64,000 nucleotides of DNA from Nissolia schottii (GCA_003254905.1 QANU01083380.1:449123-513122), one strand, 5' to 3'. Counted from the stretch's first letter, positions 49,523-61,990 are shown. Program-made: numbers and translations. The notes: generated by a model from the sequence alone, not told the origin.

Positions 49523-51500
49523 CCTACAAAAATGTTATGAATTAGCGACGATAAAATTGGTTGTCAATTTGTCACTAACCCTTCACTAAGTGAATGAGCG
49601 AGAGATTAGCAACTATTTTTGTCGTTGTTGTTGTTGTTTTCGAGTTGCTGATTAGTTAAGAAAATATTTGGTTGTCAATCCGTAGCTAATTTATTTTAGC
49701 GATGATCGTTATTCCGTCGCTAATCCGTAGTTATTTTATGATAAAAATAGTTTTTAAAATTGTCGTAAATTAGTGAAATATTATGTCATTGTTAATTTCT
49801 CGCAGATTTTTCACAAAATTCATTTTAAATTTGTCATTAATTCATAACTAATTTGACATAAATATGATAAAATCAAAATAAATTATATCGCTAATTCATT
49901 GTTAGTTCTCACTATATATATACACATATAAAAAGAAAATCAACGATTAAAATATTGGTGAACCAGCGAATCAAAACCAACTTACTTTATAAAATAAATT
50001 GAAGTTAAACTATTTAAAAACATAAATTAGCATATGAATTAAGTTTTGAAGGTCGTGATAGTTACAGCTCATATGCCCAACAATTGCAACACAATTAGCG
50101 AAGTATTTATTTTATAAGGAAAAAATATGCTTCTCCTACGCACATAAGTCGATGCGAGACTAAACAATGCAAATTTGCTTGCTTCACACATGAAAGGGGG
50201 GAGACATTTGACTTGTTAAACATTTTGAATAAACTGTGAAAGGAAAATACGATAAAGATTAGAGAGAGATTACAGAGAATAGAGAAATATTGTATTCTTA
50301 GAATTGTGTCTTTTGAGTATAAGATGAGTCTCTATTTAAAGGTTAAAAAGAGAATCATAACTTAATGACAGAATAATATCAAAATCATTTAATATCAAAC
50401 TAAATCAGAATTAAATCAATATAATATATTATAGATATAACATTATTCTTAACATGACTCAAATTAACTACTTCCGTGTCATTTCATCTATCTAATATTT
50501 GTTATTTGCTACGATAAATTGAGAACTTACTTACACCCTAAATGAGTTAATTGCTTTCAATTAAAATACAGACATTAACATTGTTGCATTCTTGAAAGGG
50601 TTTTCTTGCAATATGATAAGTTATAACAGTGTGTAGTTTCAACAAATTAAAGTTAATGAGACCAAGAGTACTACATCAATGATCCGGGGTATGGGAATCG
50701 TTCAGGGAGTGGAAGTGCGTATGGAGCTAGTAAGTAGCTTTGCTATCCTTAGTTAAACGTTTATGGAGGGATTTATCCTTTACTAAGAGAAGAGAGGAAT
50801 ATTTAGTTTAGATGAGGAGATTTGAAAAAGGATTAACAATGGATGATTTTTTTTGTTAAATCACGTTGAGAGTTTGCAACGAATTAAGTGAGGGAATAAT
50901 TTCCCACTAAAAGGAATAGTGAAAGATTAAAATGTTTACTAAGTGATTAGCAAGGAATTTATCCTTCACTAAAAGAGGTGGGAGGAATTTAGTTTAGAGT
51001 AAGAACTCCACAAGGGATTAACGAGGGGAATATTTTCTCGCTAAATTACATTGAGAGTTTACAAGAGATTTGTGAGGGAACATTTTCTTGCTAAAAAGTA
51101 AAGTGAAAGTTCAAAGTTTAGCGAGAGATCAACGAGGGGTTAATTCCTTGTTGGGAAGAAAGGATTTAGCTCAGTTGAAGAGATTTCTAAGGGATTAGCG
51201 AGAAAAATTTCTCTCACTAAATTATGTAGAGAGTTTATGAGGGATTAGCAAGGGAATATACATATGTGAAGAGTTTGCGAGAGATAAGCGAGGGATTTTA
51301 TTCTCACTAAATGCTTTAGTTACAAAGTATATGTTGCAAAGGATAATGTCCTCACTAATCCGTCACTAATTGCATGATGAACTTTTTGTCCCTCATTTCT
51401 CACATTTTTTCTATGCATATATTTTGTTTGTTGATCCCTTGCTGGTCAACGAGAAAAAAATTCTCTTGCTAAATTATGTTGCTAATCCACATTTTTCTAC
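49523..51500. mobile_element. CACTA-like non-autonomous element with internal repeat array
   Basis: Left end CCTACAAAAATGTTATGAA followed by TTAGCGACG; the reverse complement of the right end is GTAGAAAAATGTGGATTAGC followed by AAC. Both begin with a CTACAAAAATG-like word close to the CACTA terminus. Subterminal copies of TTAGCGACG / GTCGCTAAT lie within 300 bases of the left end, and the right kilobase (50780-51330) is a loose array of GAGGGATTAGCGAGGG-like words. The first CAC of the terminus is degraded. No transposase frame is found, so it is non-autonomous. Confidence 0.55.
50780..51330. repeat. Degenerate GAGGGATTAGCGAGGGAA array
   Basis: Variants of GAGGGATTAGCGAGGGAA, TTT(A/C)TC(G)CTAAAT and GAGAGTTTGCAAGGG recur every 40-90 bases, on one strand, about eight to ten times. 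Unit length is not constant. It lies in the right part of the CACTA-like element. Confidence 0.6.
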
Positions 51501-51524
51501 ATAATTTATATACTATAATATAGT

Positions 51525-51670
51525 CAAATAATAGCATGACAGTTCAAATTAACAACTTTGGAATAATCTCACTCACGAATATGTGAGGTTCATCATGGTA
51601 GAACTCACTACGAGTCTTGCACTTTTATAAGTGAGATTGTCCCAAAGTGATCAATTTGGGTGGTCACTGT
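51525..51670. repeat. Palindromic MITE, related to 18325-18470
   Basis: ACTTTGGAATAATCTCACTC at the left pairs with TAAGTGAGATTGTCCCAAAG at the right. The centre, with TTCATCATGGTAGAACTC and CTTGCACTTTTATAAG, matches the pectinesterase intron element. Confidence 0.6.
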
Positions 51671-51984
51671 AGCACTGCTCATATGATGGGCGTGCTTGTT
51701 TAAACTTTTAAAAAAAGTGATTAAAAAATAGATTTTTGATATAGAACTCAAAAGTGAAAAACAATTTTTTTTTGACAAGTTATTTTCTTTAGTTTCTCAA
51801 AAAAATTAAAAACATATTTGATTTAAATTATTTTAAAAATTTATGCAAATATGCAAAATTAATTATTTTAATAAAAAATAATTATTCTAGCAAATAAACT
51901 TAAACAAATACGCCACGAGGGCGACGTGGGCGAGATGTGTGCACAGATGCAAGTGACCAAGTGAGATTATACAAAGTGACAATG

Positions 51985-52750
51985 TATCATGCCCTTATTA
52001 ATTAATTAAGCTTTACTCGCCTGCCACGAGGGCTCTAAACCTGAATTTCAGCCTAGGATACCGTAGAATCAAATCACCTATCAGTATATATTTTAGGGTT
52101 AATTATGTTTTTAGTCCCTGTAAAATTTCAAAGTTTGGTTGTAGTCCCTGTATAAAAGTTTTAGTTCCTGTAAAAGTTAAAAATTTGGTTTGTCCCTGGG
52201 GCTGGATGGGGGTAACGACGCTGACGTAGCCATTAATAGCGTTGACGCGGTGCTGACGTGGCGCGCCACGTGGCACGATCCAAAATTTTAAAATTTGACC
52301 CATATACCCACCCGACTCGACCCGACCCAGAATTAATTTAATTTTTTTTTTAAAAAAAAAAGCAAAATCCTAACCCAANTCTTTTTTTTAATTTTAAATT
52401 AATTCCGGGTCGGGTCGGGTCGGGTTGGGTTGGGTGGGCTGTTGGGTGGGTATATGGGTCAAATTTTAAAATTTTGGGTCGTACCACGTGGCACACTACG
52501 TCAGCATCGTTACCCCCCATCTAGCCCTAGGGACTAAAACCAAATTTTCAACTTTTACAGGGACTAAAACTTTTATACAGGGACTAAAACCGAACTTTGA
52601 AATTTTACAGGGACTAAAAACATAATTAACCCTATATTTTATATGATTGCTTCCTTGCCAGCTAGTTTTATTGGGACCCATAAGACAACTTAATAAACTA
52701 TAAACTATGAGAGAACCAATCAGAAAAATAAATTTAAAATAGAGAAGATA
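51985..52750 (+). pseudogene. CYP71D promoter fragment, third copy, split by a MITE
   Basis: ATGCCCTTATTA...CTTTACTC and CTAAACCTGAATTTCAGC match the P450 upstream region near 62190-62270, and TTTATATGATTGCTTCC onward matches 62310 and the tandem-unit copies. The fragment is interrupted at 52095-52633 by a palindromic element and is cut at 52755 by the old LTR element, before any P450 codon. It shows that P450 5' sequence was once present here as well. Confidence 0.75.
52095..52633. mobile_element. Palindromic TIR element (AGGGTTAATTATG ends)
   Basis: The two arms are nearly perfect inverted repeats: AGGGTTAATTATGTTTTTAG at the left and CTAAAAACATAATTAACCCT at the right, then GTCCCTGTAAAATTTCAAAG against its complement, and further GTCGGGTCGGG/CCCGACCCGAC near the centre. 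The 7-base ATATTTT is found at 52088-52094 and 52634-52640, a likely target duplication. Arms of about 250 bases meet near an unknown base at 52379. No coding content. Confidence 0.85.
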
Positions 52751-52755
52751 GTCAG

Positions 52756-55700
52756 AGTTATAAAATATTTGGTGGATATCTTCATTTTAATTTGGTTAGG
52801 ATTTGGTTTAGTAAGGATATGTTCTTATTTTATATATTTTTTTTATATATTTCACCTTATCAATCTATAAATAGATTCTTTATGTTTTATGAATCGCACA
52901 TTTCTAAGACTCTTAATAATAGAATTCTCTATCTATTCTCTTTTTTCCTTATTACTCTTTTCTCCTTATTATTATTTACAACACATAATCAATATGAAAG
53001 CTCTATCATTTAAGTAAAAGAGAAAACTTTAGATTTAAAAATTCATTTTGATTCAATAGGTATTGGAAACACCATTAAACAACAAACGTTGCATTCTTGA
53101 AGGAGCGCACAAAAGCAATAACCGTTTTGCTTTATGATATAGGTTTTTTTTATTTGTTTTTCTATTTTTCTTATTTTTTTCAATTATTACTTGCTTTTAT
53201 CAATGCAAATTATGTCTATATTTATTTCTTTTTTTCAACACCATTCATAGAAGTGAATGGTAATGATATCAATATAAAAATATAACCATTCTCTGAAGTG
53301 AATGACAATGGTACATGTAAAAATATATAACCATGAATGGTAATGACAATTAATTATAAGAAAACATAATCATTTCTAGAAGTGAATGATACATGTACAT
53401 ATAAGAAAAAATATACATTCTTAGAAGTGGATGAGAATTATTCCCAAAAGTGAATGAGAACTCTCGTACATGTTCCTATGAGTGAATGGTAATACTCATT
53501 CCCATGAGTGAATGGTAATTTATACAATTCCCTGAAGTTAATGCATCATCGTTATAAATTAGTAGGTTTACATATTTCTAGAAGTGAACATATCAAAAGA
53601 TCATTCCTTGAAGTGCATGAGTCAAAATTATTTCTCTATTTAATTAGGAGATTTACATATTCTCAGAAGTAAATATGTTAAAACTTCATTCATTGAAGTG
53701 AACAAATCTCATATGCATTCCTTGAAACGAATGAATTTTATTATTTTTCATTCTCCAAAGTGAATGAATCTTATCCGTATGTATTCCTTGAAGCAAATGT
53801 AACTCCTCTAAAGATAATATTTGAGTATCTATAATTTTTAATTTTTATAATTCTAGGTATTTATAATTTGGTACTCATATTCTCCTGAAAATGGATTCAT
53901 TATTTAGCAAATTATAAAAGATAATTTGATACTCACATTTGTTAGAATGATTTTGAATATTTATAATTTATCCATTTTAAGTATTTAGTATTTATATTAT
54001 GGTATTTATATCCTTCTAAAAATTGAAATTTAATTGATTCACTACTCACCAATTTTCAGAAGTAAATTGGTATACTCAAATATTTTATTTATAGTCCATA
54101 TATTTTCCTTGTTTACTTAACTTTTGTATTATCCACTGATATTTGATCAATCAAAGATAATATCATGAAATACAAAATGATGATACTATTTGATATGAAT
54201 ATAATTTAATATTTTATTTCATATCACATTTGCTAGACATTTTATTTGATTTGGATAATCGATTATTTAATTTGGTATAAACATTACAAATAACAAATAT
54301 GTTCAAAATAAATAGTGCAAATATTTCTTTAGATGCATGATCTATTTTAAAAAGTATAGCATATCTAAAATATTTGGCATATTTTCAAAACTTCAATTTT
54401 GAAAATTATTGCAGATGGCGTGAAATTGATTTTGAAATTATATATTTGACATATTTATACACATGGATATATTTTATTGAAATTTATTTTGAAAACAACG
54501 TTGATATGGTAATTGAAATAAATTTTGTATTGTTTGATTATATTCACGAGATTAATTTCTAATATATTAGATTTTTTTATTGAGTTGCCATTTTTTTTAG
54601 AATAACGTGAATTTAATTTGGACAATCACATGTTGTTGAAATATTCTAATGTATATTTGTTTTGCAATTAATATTTGTCCAATATGAATCTGTGCTAGAC
54701 AATATATATATGTTAGACAACATCTTATGAGATATTATAATTATTTGTGTTATATTTCTTTGGAGAAAATTGTCAACATATAGTATAGATATATGCTTTA
54801 GGGTAGTGCAACAAAGCACATTATTAAAAGCAATATATTTTACTCATTCGATAATAAGAGAAACAAACATTACTACCATTATTAGTGATATAAGGATGAT
54901 AGTAGGTTCTTGAAGAGCTACTATTTTGTTTCTTGAAGAAACAAATTATTGTATATATAATTATTATAATGATTAAAGAATCTAGAAGAGTTATTACTCA
55001 GTTTTATGAAGAAACAAAGCTTATTATAAATTATGCATTATTACCTATTGAGTAATAAAGATGGTGGAAAGCTCTCGAAGAGCTACTATTTTGTTTTCTA
55101 GATAAACACAATTTTATGTAAAAATGTACATTATGATAGCATCAAGATTATCAAAAGCTCCAGAAGAGTTGTTATTTGGTTTCCTGTAGAAACACTAATA
55201 ATGCAAGAGATTATTGGGAACTCACTTTTAAAGTTTACAAGAATAATTGAGCAAGTTATTTGACAAAAAGCACCATTTTTATAATCTAATCAAATTAATT
55301 CATCTTGGTAATGCTGGTAAATTTACTCCTCAAGCTTTTAATGCTTATATTATAGCCAACTTTGTGAATGTGAACAGCTGGTTACTCATGTTCATACACA
55401 ATACACAAAATAAGTTAGCAAAATCATTTATAAAATGTCGCTCAATTTTTAAGTGGAGTATGTTATTTTGCATGTTACAATACTGAATTGTATATGGACA
55501 ATAAGTTGTCATCAATTCTCCCTTGCAACTACCAATTGGCTAGTAGCCAAATATTTCCTATGTGATATATATCTTAGCTTATCGCACCAAATTGGGAATA
55601 CGTGTTGGATATGAGTATATGATTATCTCTCTATAATAAAGTATCTTGTGAAATATAAAAATGAGACACCTTTAAGGCTTAAGTTTTAAATTGTCAATTT

Positions 55701-57964
55701 AATGGGACAATATTTTTAACATTGAGATGGAGGAAACAAATAGCTAGAAAGAGAATTAAATTGCAATGCATCATTCTTTATTTATTTAGATCAACAAATT
55801 AGACAATGTGCATGAACTAGAAGTTCAACAGATTATACATTTGCAAATTAATAGCAAATATATTGCCAGATGCATTCGTCGATAGAGAAGGATAATTAAA
55901 TCTTATATGCCAACTGAAAGACCCCAATTCAAATTGATGTTCATATTGAACAACCAATCACACGCCAAAAGTGTGATAAACAAACCAGTTTCAAAATTAA
56001 AAGGTTTTGAAAAAGGAAGAGGGGAAAAAATTTTGTGGAGGTTATTTCTATTGAGGAGGTAAATGATCCTAAAAATGATACCCTTCATGGTGAAGAGGAT
56101 AGAGATATATTAAAGACTCTAGTTGTAGTCCAAATCTATCAACTTAATTGAAACGCTAGAAGACATTCAGGTATTTGAAAGAAGTCAAGATATTAAAAAT
56201 GATGAGATCTCAATATACTATGTCTTTACAAAAAAAATATGGAATTGACAAGAAATTATTGTTGACAACATATTTGCATATATTATAGCGCTAAACATGA
56301 ATTGTGCACAAAAGGAGGATCTTGAACTAAGAACCATCAAATAATATTGACATAAAATTGATTGGCCAAAATGGACAAAAGCCTTATAGGCTAAATTAGA
56401 CCCACTTACAAAAGGTGGAGTCTTTAAATCTGTAGTCCAAACACCTGAAAAGTGAAAAACTTGTGAAACATAAATGAGAATTTGTGAGAAAGAACATGAG
56501 AATATGAAATTGTGATTTGATAATATATCTATATGTGATATATTTTAAGTTTTCATGTTTAGGAATATATATTTGGATTAATCGTAATTACTGTATATAT
56601 TGATGACATGAATATTATTGGATTTCCTGAAGAAGTTTCCATAGTTATAAGAATTTAAGGAAAGATTATGAGATTAAAGAGCTTAGAAAGACAAGACCTT
56701 GCCTTGACTTGTAGATCAAGTATTTATATATGAAACTTTTATTCATAAATCAATTTACACAAAGAAAATCTTTAAGAGATTTTATTTGGATAAATCATAT
56801 CCATTGAGTATTCAACAAATTTCAAGATCATGGCCTGAAGTACCATGTTTTTATGCTATTAGGGCACTCATATATCTTGCTAGTAGTGCTCAACTTGATA
56901 GAATATTTTTTAAAAGTGTGTGAGTGCGCAAGGTATATTTCTTTTGAATGAGAAAGTATTGAAATGGAATAAATTATATTCTTTCATATATTTATGAAAT
57001 CATGGGTATGTAGTTATTTATTTTATATGAATGCATGTCAAGTTGTTGGCTATGTAGATATATGATATTTTAAATTCTATATAAAGGTAGGTCTCAAATA
57101 TATTATTTGTTTATGTATGAAAATACAATCATATCGTAAAGATCAACAAAGCAGACTTTAGTTGCTACCTCTTCAAATCATATAGAAATTATTGTAATAC
57201 GTGAAGCGAGTCATAAATGCTTTTGGATAAGGGCAACCAGTCAACATGTTCGAGTATCATGAAGAATGTTGAAGCAAGTTGTTATTTGCGCCACTGTGGT
57301 AGTAGGTTTCAAATATTTATACGTTAGGTTGTTACACTCTTTCTTCGTTGATGGCCAAAAGCTGAAGGGGACGAAGATTGTTTGATCGTTGTTACAGAAA
57401 CTATAGTACTACGTGTATGAGTCTATTACAATGATAATTTCTACTTCATCATTTGAGAAACTAGTGCACAAGATCAAAATGCACCAATTTTGAGACATTA
57501 AATAATGCTCCTCAAGGGGAAGAAATGTTGTGCTCTCTTTTCCCTTAATTAAGGTTTTATCTGACTGAATTTTTCCTTGATAAGGTTTTTAACGAGGCAA
57601 CTTGTACTGTGAGGATGTTGTTTCCTTCACTAAGATTTTTTTGCCCAGTGAGTTTTTTCTTAGTAAGGTATTAATGAGTCATATCCTTAATGGACATCCA
57701 AGGAGAAGTGTTATGAAATATTTGGTGGATGTCATTATCCTAATTTAGTTAGGATTTGATTCAATTAGGATTTGATTAGATTTAGTTTGTTATCTTATCT
57801 TATCTTATCTTATCTTATGTTTCCTTGTATATTTCATTTTATCAATTTATTAATAGACTCTTGGTGTTCTATGTATCAGATATCTATCCGAGACTCAATA
57901 ATAGAATTCTCTATTTGCTCTTTTCTTTCTCTATTGCTTTATCTTCTTATTATTATTTACAACA
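52756..57964 (+). mobile_element. Old degraded Ty1/copia LTR retrotransposon
   Basis: The 5' LTR is about 52756-52983 and the 3' LTR 57709-57964; both begin (TG)TTAT.AAATATTTGGTGG and end TTATTTACAACA. A degraded methionine-tRNA primer site follows the 5' LTR, and a purine-rich AAGGAGAAG tract precedes the 3' LTR. A long leader (53050-53800) carries many copies of a GAAGTGAATG word. Copia-type gag-pol remnants can be made out in the second half, with the RNase H region near 57030-57300. The element is thoroughly broken (many breaks) and the LTRs differ visibly, so it is an old fossil. It landed in the P450 promoter fragment at 52.0-52.75 kb. Confidence 0.8.
53220..53800 (+). repeat. GAAGTGAATG repeat field in the copia leader
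   Basis: Some twenty variants of CATTC..(T/A)GAAGTGAATG recur at 25-60 base intervals, each a small imperfect palindrome (CATTC facing GAATG). Spacing is irregular. They lie between the 5' LTR and the gag-pol remnant and belong to the fossil element. Confidence 0.7.
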
Positions 57965-58070
57965 TGTTATGAAATATTTTGTGGATGTCGTTATCTTGAC
58001 TTGGTTAAGATTTGATTTAATTAGAGTTTGATTAAATAGAGTTTGTGATTTTATCTTATAGTTACTATAT
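57965..58070 (+). mobile_element. Truncated extra LTR start
   Basis: Directly after the 3' LTR, TGTTATGAAATATTTTGTGG begins another LTR of the same family and stops after about 105 bases. This is a fossil left by unequal exchange or a second insertion at the LTR edge. Confidence 0.7.
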
Positions 58071-59125
58071 AATACTCCAAGGAATGATTTGTTTTCAGGA
58101 CTTAATTTAAATGTCTTGAAATAAACATAAAAAACATTCTCAATTGTTTATTCCCATGAATAAATAAATACAGCTTAAAGCAAACGCCCAATTATGGGCA
58201 AGATTTATGGTTAACCCAACTCTGTATCAATACTCAATGAATAATGGAGTTGAATTAATAATTTTATATTTCGTTATTTCAATGGAATTGAACGCAATGA
58301 TGATAATTATAAAATTTTATTCATATTGGCGGTGCACACGGTGCTGACACAAAGCCAATATGCATATTGAAATTGAAAAGGAACTATAGGATTTGTTTAG
58401 AATAAAGGAGCACTGCCTTTATTTTCTTCTTCACTTCAGATTTTTTTTTCTTTCTTTCTTCATATCAATAACTGTGTAGCATGGGGGGTTAATGATAGTA
58501 GAAAACTGCTAAACCGCGCGCACGTTAGTGGCAAGATATGGGTGTTTTACTTATTTTAATTATTTATTATCACTAAAATTAAATAGAATTTCACTACAAA
58601 TCCCCAAATTGAGATGGAACAAAAAATAAAATGAAATTTTTGGTGGGATAGGGTGAAGTCTACTCTCTCACTAACCACTCCACTACATTTCTAAACCAAT
58701 AATTCATTAAATTTTCTTAGGCGTTGTAGGGGAGTTCAATTAATTTTGAAGGGAAAGGAAGTGGTACAGGAGTTTTATTATGTTTGAGAGTTTCAATTTT
58801 AAAAGAGAAAGGGTTGAGAAGGTTTTACTAAAAAAAAAAAAAAAACCAATTAGCTGGCCCCCTCATTTTGAGTTCTCTCGTTTTTGGTTTTTTTTTTTTT
58901 AGTATATTAATCTATACAAATATATAAAAAAAAATTCAGAGATAAACCTGTTTTTGGTGTCCAATTTTTTATATATATTTTACCTTCTTTTATTTTTACA
59001 TATAATTTAGACAATTTCTGGTAGCAATTTTCAATTTTCACTTATCATTTGACACACACAAAATGTGTGCAACTGGTGCTAGTATCATATAAAACTATTA
59101 CTTTACCTTTCTTAATTCATTTTTT
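58071..59125. other. Gap between LTR debris and LINE-like end
   Basis: AT-rich; homopolymer runs near 58830 and 58895. No gene or clear repeat is seen. Confidence 0.5.
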
Positions 59126-59126
59126 T

Positions 59127-59610
59127 TTAATAAGTTAGACAGCTCAAAGCAGCCAAAGGCTGGGGAGCAGCAGAACATACACCAATATGGGAAGACAAGG
59201 AGATACAAGTAGAAACACTAACAGCACCTGATAGCAGCAACCCGGCTGAAGCAAGCCGAACAGAAAAAAACAAGAAGCTGAAAACGTACGACAAACAGCA
59301 GCATGCGGCAGAGCTGAAGACTAAAAAACTACAGAAAGACAACATGGAAAACAAACAGCTGCAACTGGTATGGAAAACGCTAGCAGCCTAAAGCAAATAC
59401 CACCATTCCTACAACCAAGTATGAAGCCACACACACCCAGGGGGAAAGATGGATAACCATACCAACGCCCTAACCTTAGACTCACAGAGGGGTGATGTGC
59501 AATTCTCCGACCAAGACCACACATGTTGCAAGTTGGAGATGAAGGATTCATCGTCGAACGACATATTTTTGCACCAAGCTTTGTGTCCAAAATCCCAGTC
59601 AAGACCAAAT
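59127..59610 (-). mobile_element. Possible LINE 3' end, minus strand
   Basis: The block is much richer in GC than its surroundings. On the minus strand one frame holds a Trp/Cys-rich stretch (NLQHVWSWSENC) like the region after the reverse transcriptase of plant LINEs, and the block finishes in CTTATTAAAAAAAAATG, an A tail (59129-59137 on the plus strand). 5' truncation would be normal for a LINE. The catalytic domain is not present, so the call is tentative. Confidence 0.4.
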
Positions 59611-60847
59611 TTTTTTAGAGAAAAATTTTGGAGGACAAAAAATTTTAGGAAAAATGATTTTAGAAGAAGAAATCTTTAAAATAAATTTTTTGAACGAAAG
59701 ATGCTTTTAGAAAAAAAAAATATTTAGAAAAAATATTTTTTAACTAAAATAAATAATTAATTTTAAAATGTTAAAATATAAAAAATTCATTGCAAATCCT
59801 TCATTTCTCTCCAAACCCTACAAGTACTCCTCCTTCCCTTTCTTTTCTAAATTCCAAACAATGTCTTACTCCATTCAATTAATTCACCCTAAACCACCAA
59901 TACAAACATACTCAGAGATAAATACACAGAAAATTACATCTTCACAACAAATGCTATAAAAATAAACTTTTAAAATATATTTTTAAAATAATTGTATATA
60001 TGCATAGTATAATATTTCAGGTAAGTAAACAATATATTATTCTTTGCTTAAACATTTTTTTAGTCCTTTCAAATATGGATCATTTTGATTTTGGTCTTTA
60101 TAAAAAAATTTCTTTACAAATTTTGGTCTCCTTTTTTTTAAAAAAAATTTTCTCTTGTTTTTTTTCCCTGGTGTATAGATTAAATGTTAAGTGATGATAT
60201 TTATAATGATTAAAATTTGATTTTTTAAATTTGTTAGTAATTGTAAGAGCTAAATGTATACTCTGAAATACTTATAAGGAGACTAGATTTAGACTGACAA
60301 TGACCAGAAAGTAACGATAAAAAAAAAAAGAGAAAAAGAGACCAAAACTAAAGAAATATTTTAGAGACTAAAGTTAAAATGACTTAAATTTACAGATACT
60401 AAAAAAAAACATTTAAGTCATTATTCTCTAGTTCATTTCAAAACTTATAATTTCATCTCCTAAGAGATGTAAATTCACCTATCTTTGGAAAAAGAAAAAA
60501 AATGCTACAATTTATTTTGATGGAAGGCAGCCTCATAAAATGCTAAAAAAAGAGTTTTTACAAATTAGTTTTTCTCTTTCTATGACTCTTAGAATCACTA
60601 ATGACTAATAATTGAAAATACCGTGAAACAAAAATTTGGGGTAGCGTTCCAAAGTTAAAGGTACTTCGCTCTCTCACTTTATTGCAATCGACATTGTTTT
60701 TTTTTTTTTCTAATTTTTTTTTACAAAATTTACCTCCATTTCCTTATATCAATTATATTAAGTTATTTAATCAAATAATGATGCATGCATATTTTTTTTC
60801 CAATTCACTAAAGTTTACTAACAAAATTTCTCCAAAAATGTGTATGG
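59611..60847. other. AT-rich gap with one MITE
   Basis: No gene is seen; low-complexity AT sequence with one inverted-repeat element at 60048-60420. Confidence 0.5.
60048..60420. repeat. Inverted-repeat MITE
   Basis: CTTAAACATTTTTTTAGTCC on the left pairs with ACTAAAAAAAAACATTTAAG on the right; inner ATTTTGGTCTCC pairs with AGAGACCAAAAC. Span about 370 bases, non-coding. Confidence 0.65.
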
Positions 60848-60859
60848 GTTAAAACGCAA

Positions 60860-61990
60860 AGTCCCGGTTAAAACCCCTAAAAAAAAATCTGTGGAACAAC
60901 ACTCCAAAGTGAAAAAATAGCACTCCGCCATCCCAATTTTTACGCCTCTATCCACCTTGGCAGGCTTCCCCCAACCGAAATCAATCGGCCTCGTCGAACT
61001 CGCAACATTAATCGCTTGAATCCCCTCGCTACTCAAAAGCATCATTCTGTGAAGAAGCGTCTCCATTCCATCCTGGAATCCCTCACTGTCCAAATTCTTT
61101 ATCTTGCTATGGATCTTCTTTGCATCAACCACCAACCCGTGTTCCTGAATGAAGTCCTCTGGGTTCGTTGAATCCGCCAAGTGTCCACAAACGCAATTCC
61201 CATAATAATTCTCAGGAACCGGTGGCTCCAGTCGGGCCCTGCAATCCACGGTGAACCCAAACGCAAATCTCGGTTAGCGGCACCGAGGCTGGACGGGGTG
61301 AATTCCCCACAATACCCTTAAAGTCTTGATTGGTGGACTCGGCTACGGTGAGGTAAACTCCGTCTCCAGGGCTGTATTGCATTTGGGGTTTGTTAGAATC
61401 TGAAGGCCAAACTATGGTACCGGCCAGAGGGAGGAAGTGTTGGAGGGTGAGGGAGAGCGAGGCTTTGAGCTTTGGAACCACTTCGTCGGGGGTTGCTGTT
61501 CCTGTAGGGAGGGAATAGAAGAAGATGCATGCGTTCCACCTATGGCTATCAAAACGGGTGGGTCCGTCTTGTTTAGGCAAAAAATATGTATATTTTTAAT
61601 GGTCTAACTTGTTTATGGTCGGTCCGTGAGCCTAATCGGGTCGTCCGTTAGCACGTTTATTTTTTAAAAAAATTGAAAAAAATTCAAAAAAATCAAAAAA
61701 ATTTATTTAAAAAATTTTACGGGCTCACCGGCTAGTCCGCGGGCCAAGCAGGCCGGGCCTAAACGGGTCAGGCTTAAACTTGCTGAACCAATTTTTTTCA
61801 AATTTTCGCTGGCCTATTTTTTGTATGTAAAGTCCGTCCATTTAACCGGGTAAACGGACTGGACCCATTTTGATAGTCCTAGTTTCACTTGGTGGAACCT
61901 GAGCCAGAACAAGTAGTGAGATTTTCAGGTGAGGAGGATTGGGGATAAACATGGCAATGGTCGAGGATAAACATGGGTACGAGAGTGAAG
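60860..61990 (-). pseudogene. BAHD acyltransferase pseudogene (malonyl/aromatic acyl type)
   Basis: BAHD enzymes transfer acyl groups from CoA to plant metabolites. On the minus strand, LFWLRFHQV (about 61890-61920) is the N-terminal FDLFWLRF motif; the gene resumes at 61532 with IFFYSLPTGTA, then LKASLSLTLQHFLPLAGTIV and QYSPGDGVYLTVAES; and the C-terminal part has DCRARLEPPVPENYYGNCVC and DFGWGKP. The part with the catalytic HxxxD motif is missing: SVPLTE runs, after an internal deletion of about 150 codons with a frame change, straight into the FAFGFTVDCRARL region. A 341-base hAT MITE splits the N terminus. The gene cannot make an enzyme. The type (anthocyanin/isoflavonoid malonyltransferase clade) is suggested by DFGWGKP and NYYGNC. 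Confidence 0.85.
61541..61881. mobile_element. hAT MITE inside the BAHD pseudogene
   Basis: Left end TATGGCTATCAAAACGGGTG and the reverse complement of the right end, TAGGACTATCAAAATGGGTC, are inverted repeats of about 20 bases with few mismatches. GTTCCACC (61533-61540) and GTTTCACT (61882-61889) form an 8-base target duplication with two mismatches, as expected for an old hAT insertion. No transposase. Confidence 0.85.

Noticed and set aside
50780-51330. CRISPR or coding repeat protein
   Set aside because: Units vary in length, no open frame is kept, and the array lies inside a transposon-like element.
53220-53800. CRISPR-like regular repeats
   Set aside because: Spacing and repeats are irregular and the DNA is a plant retroelement leader.
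59449-59679. Plus-strand open frame over the LINE-like block
   Set aside because: The opposite strand gives the better family resemblance and carries the A tail.
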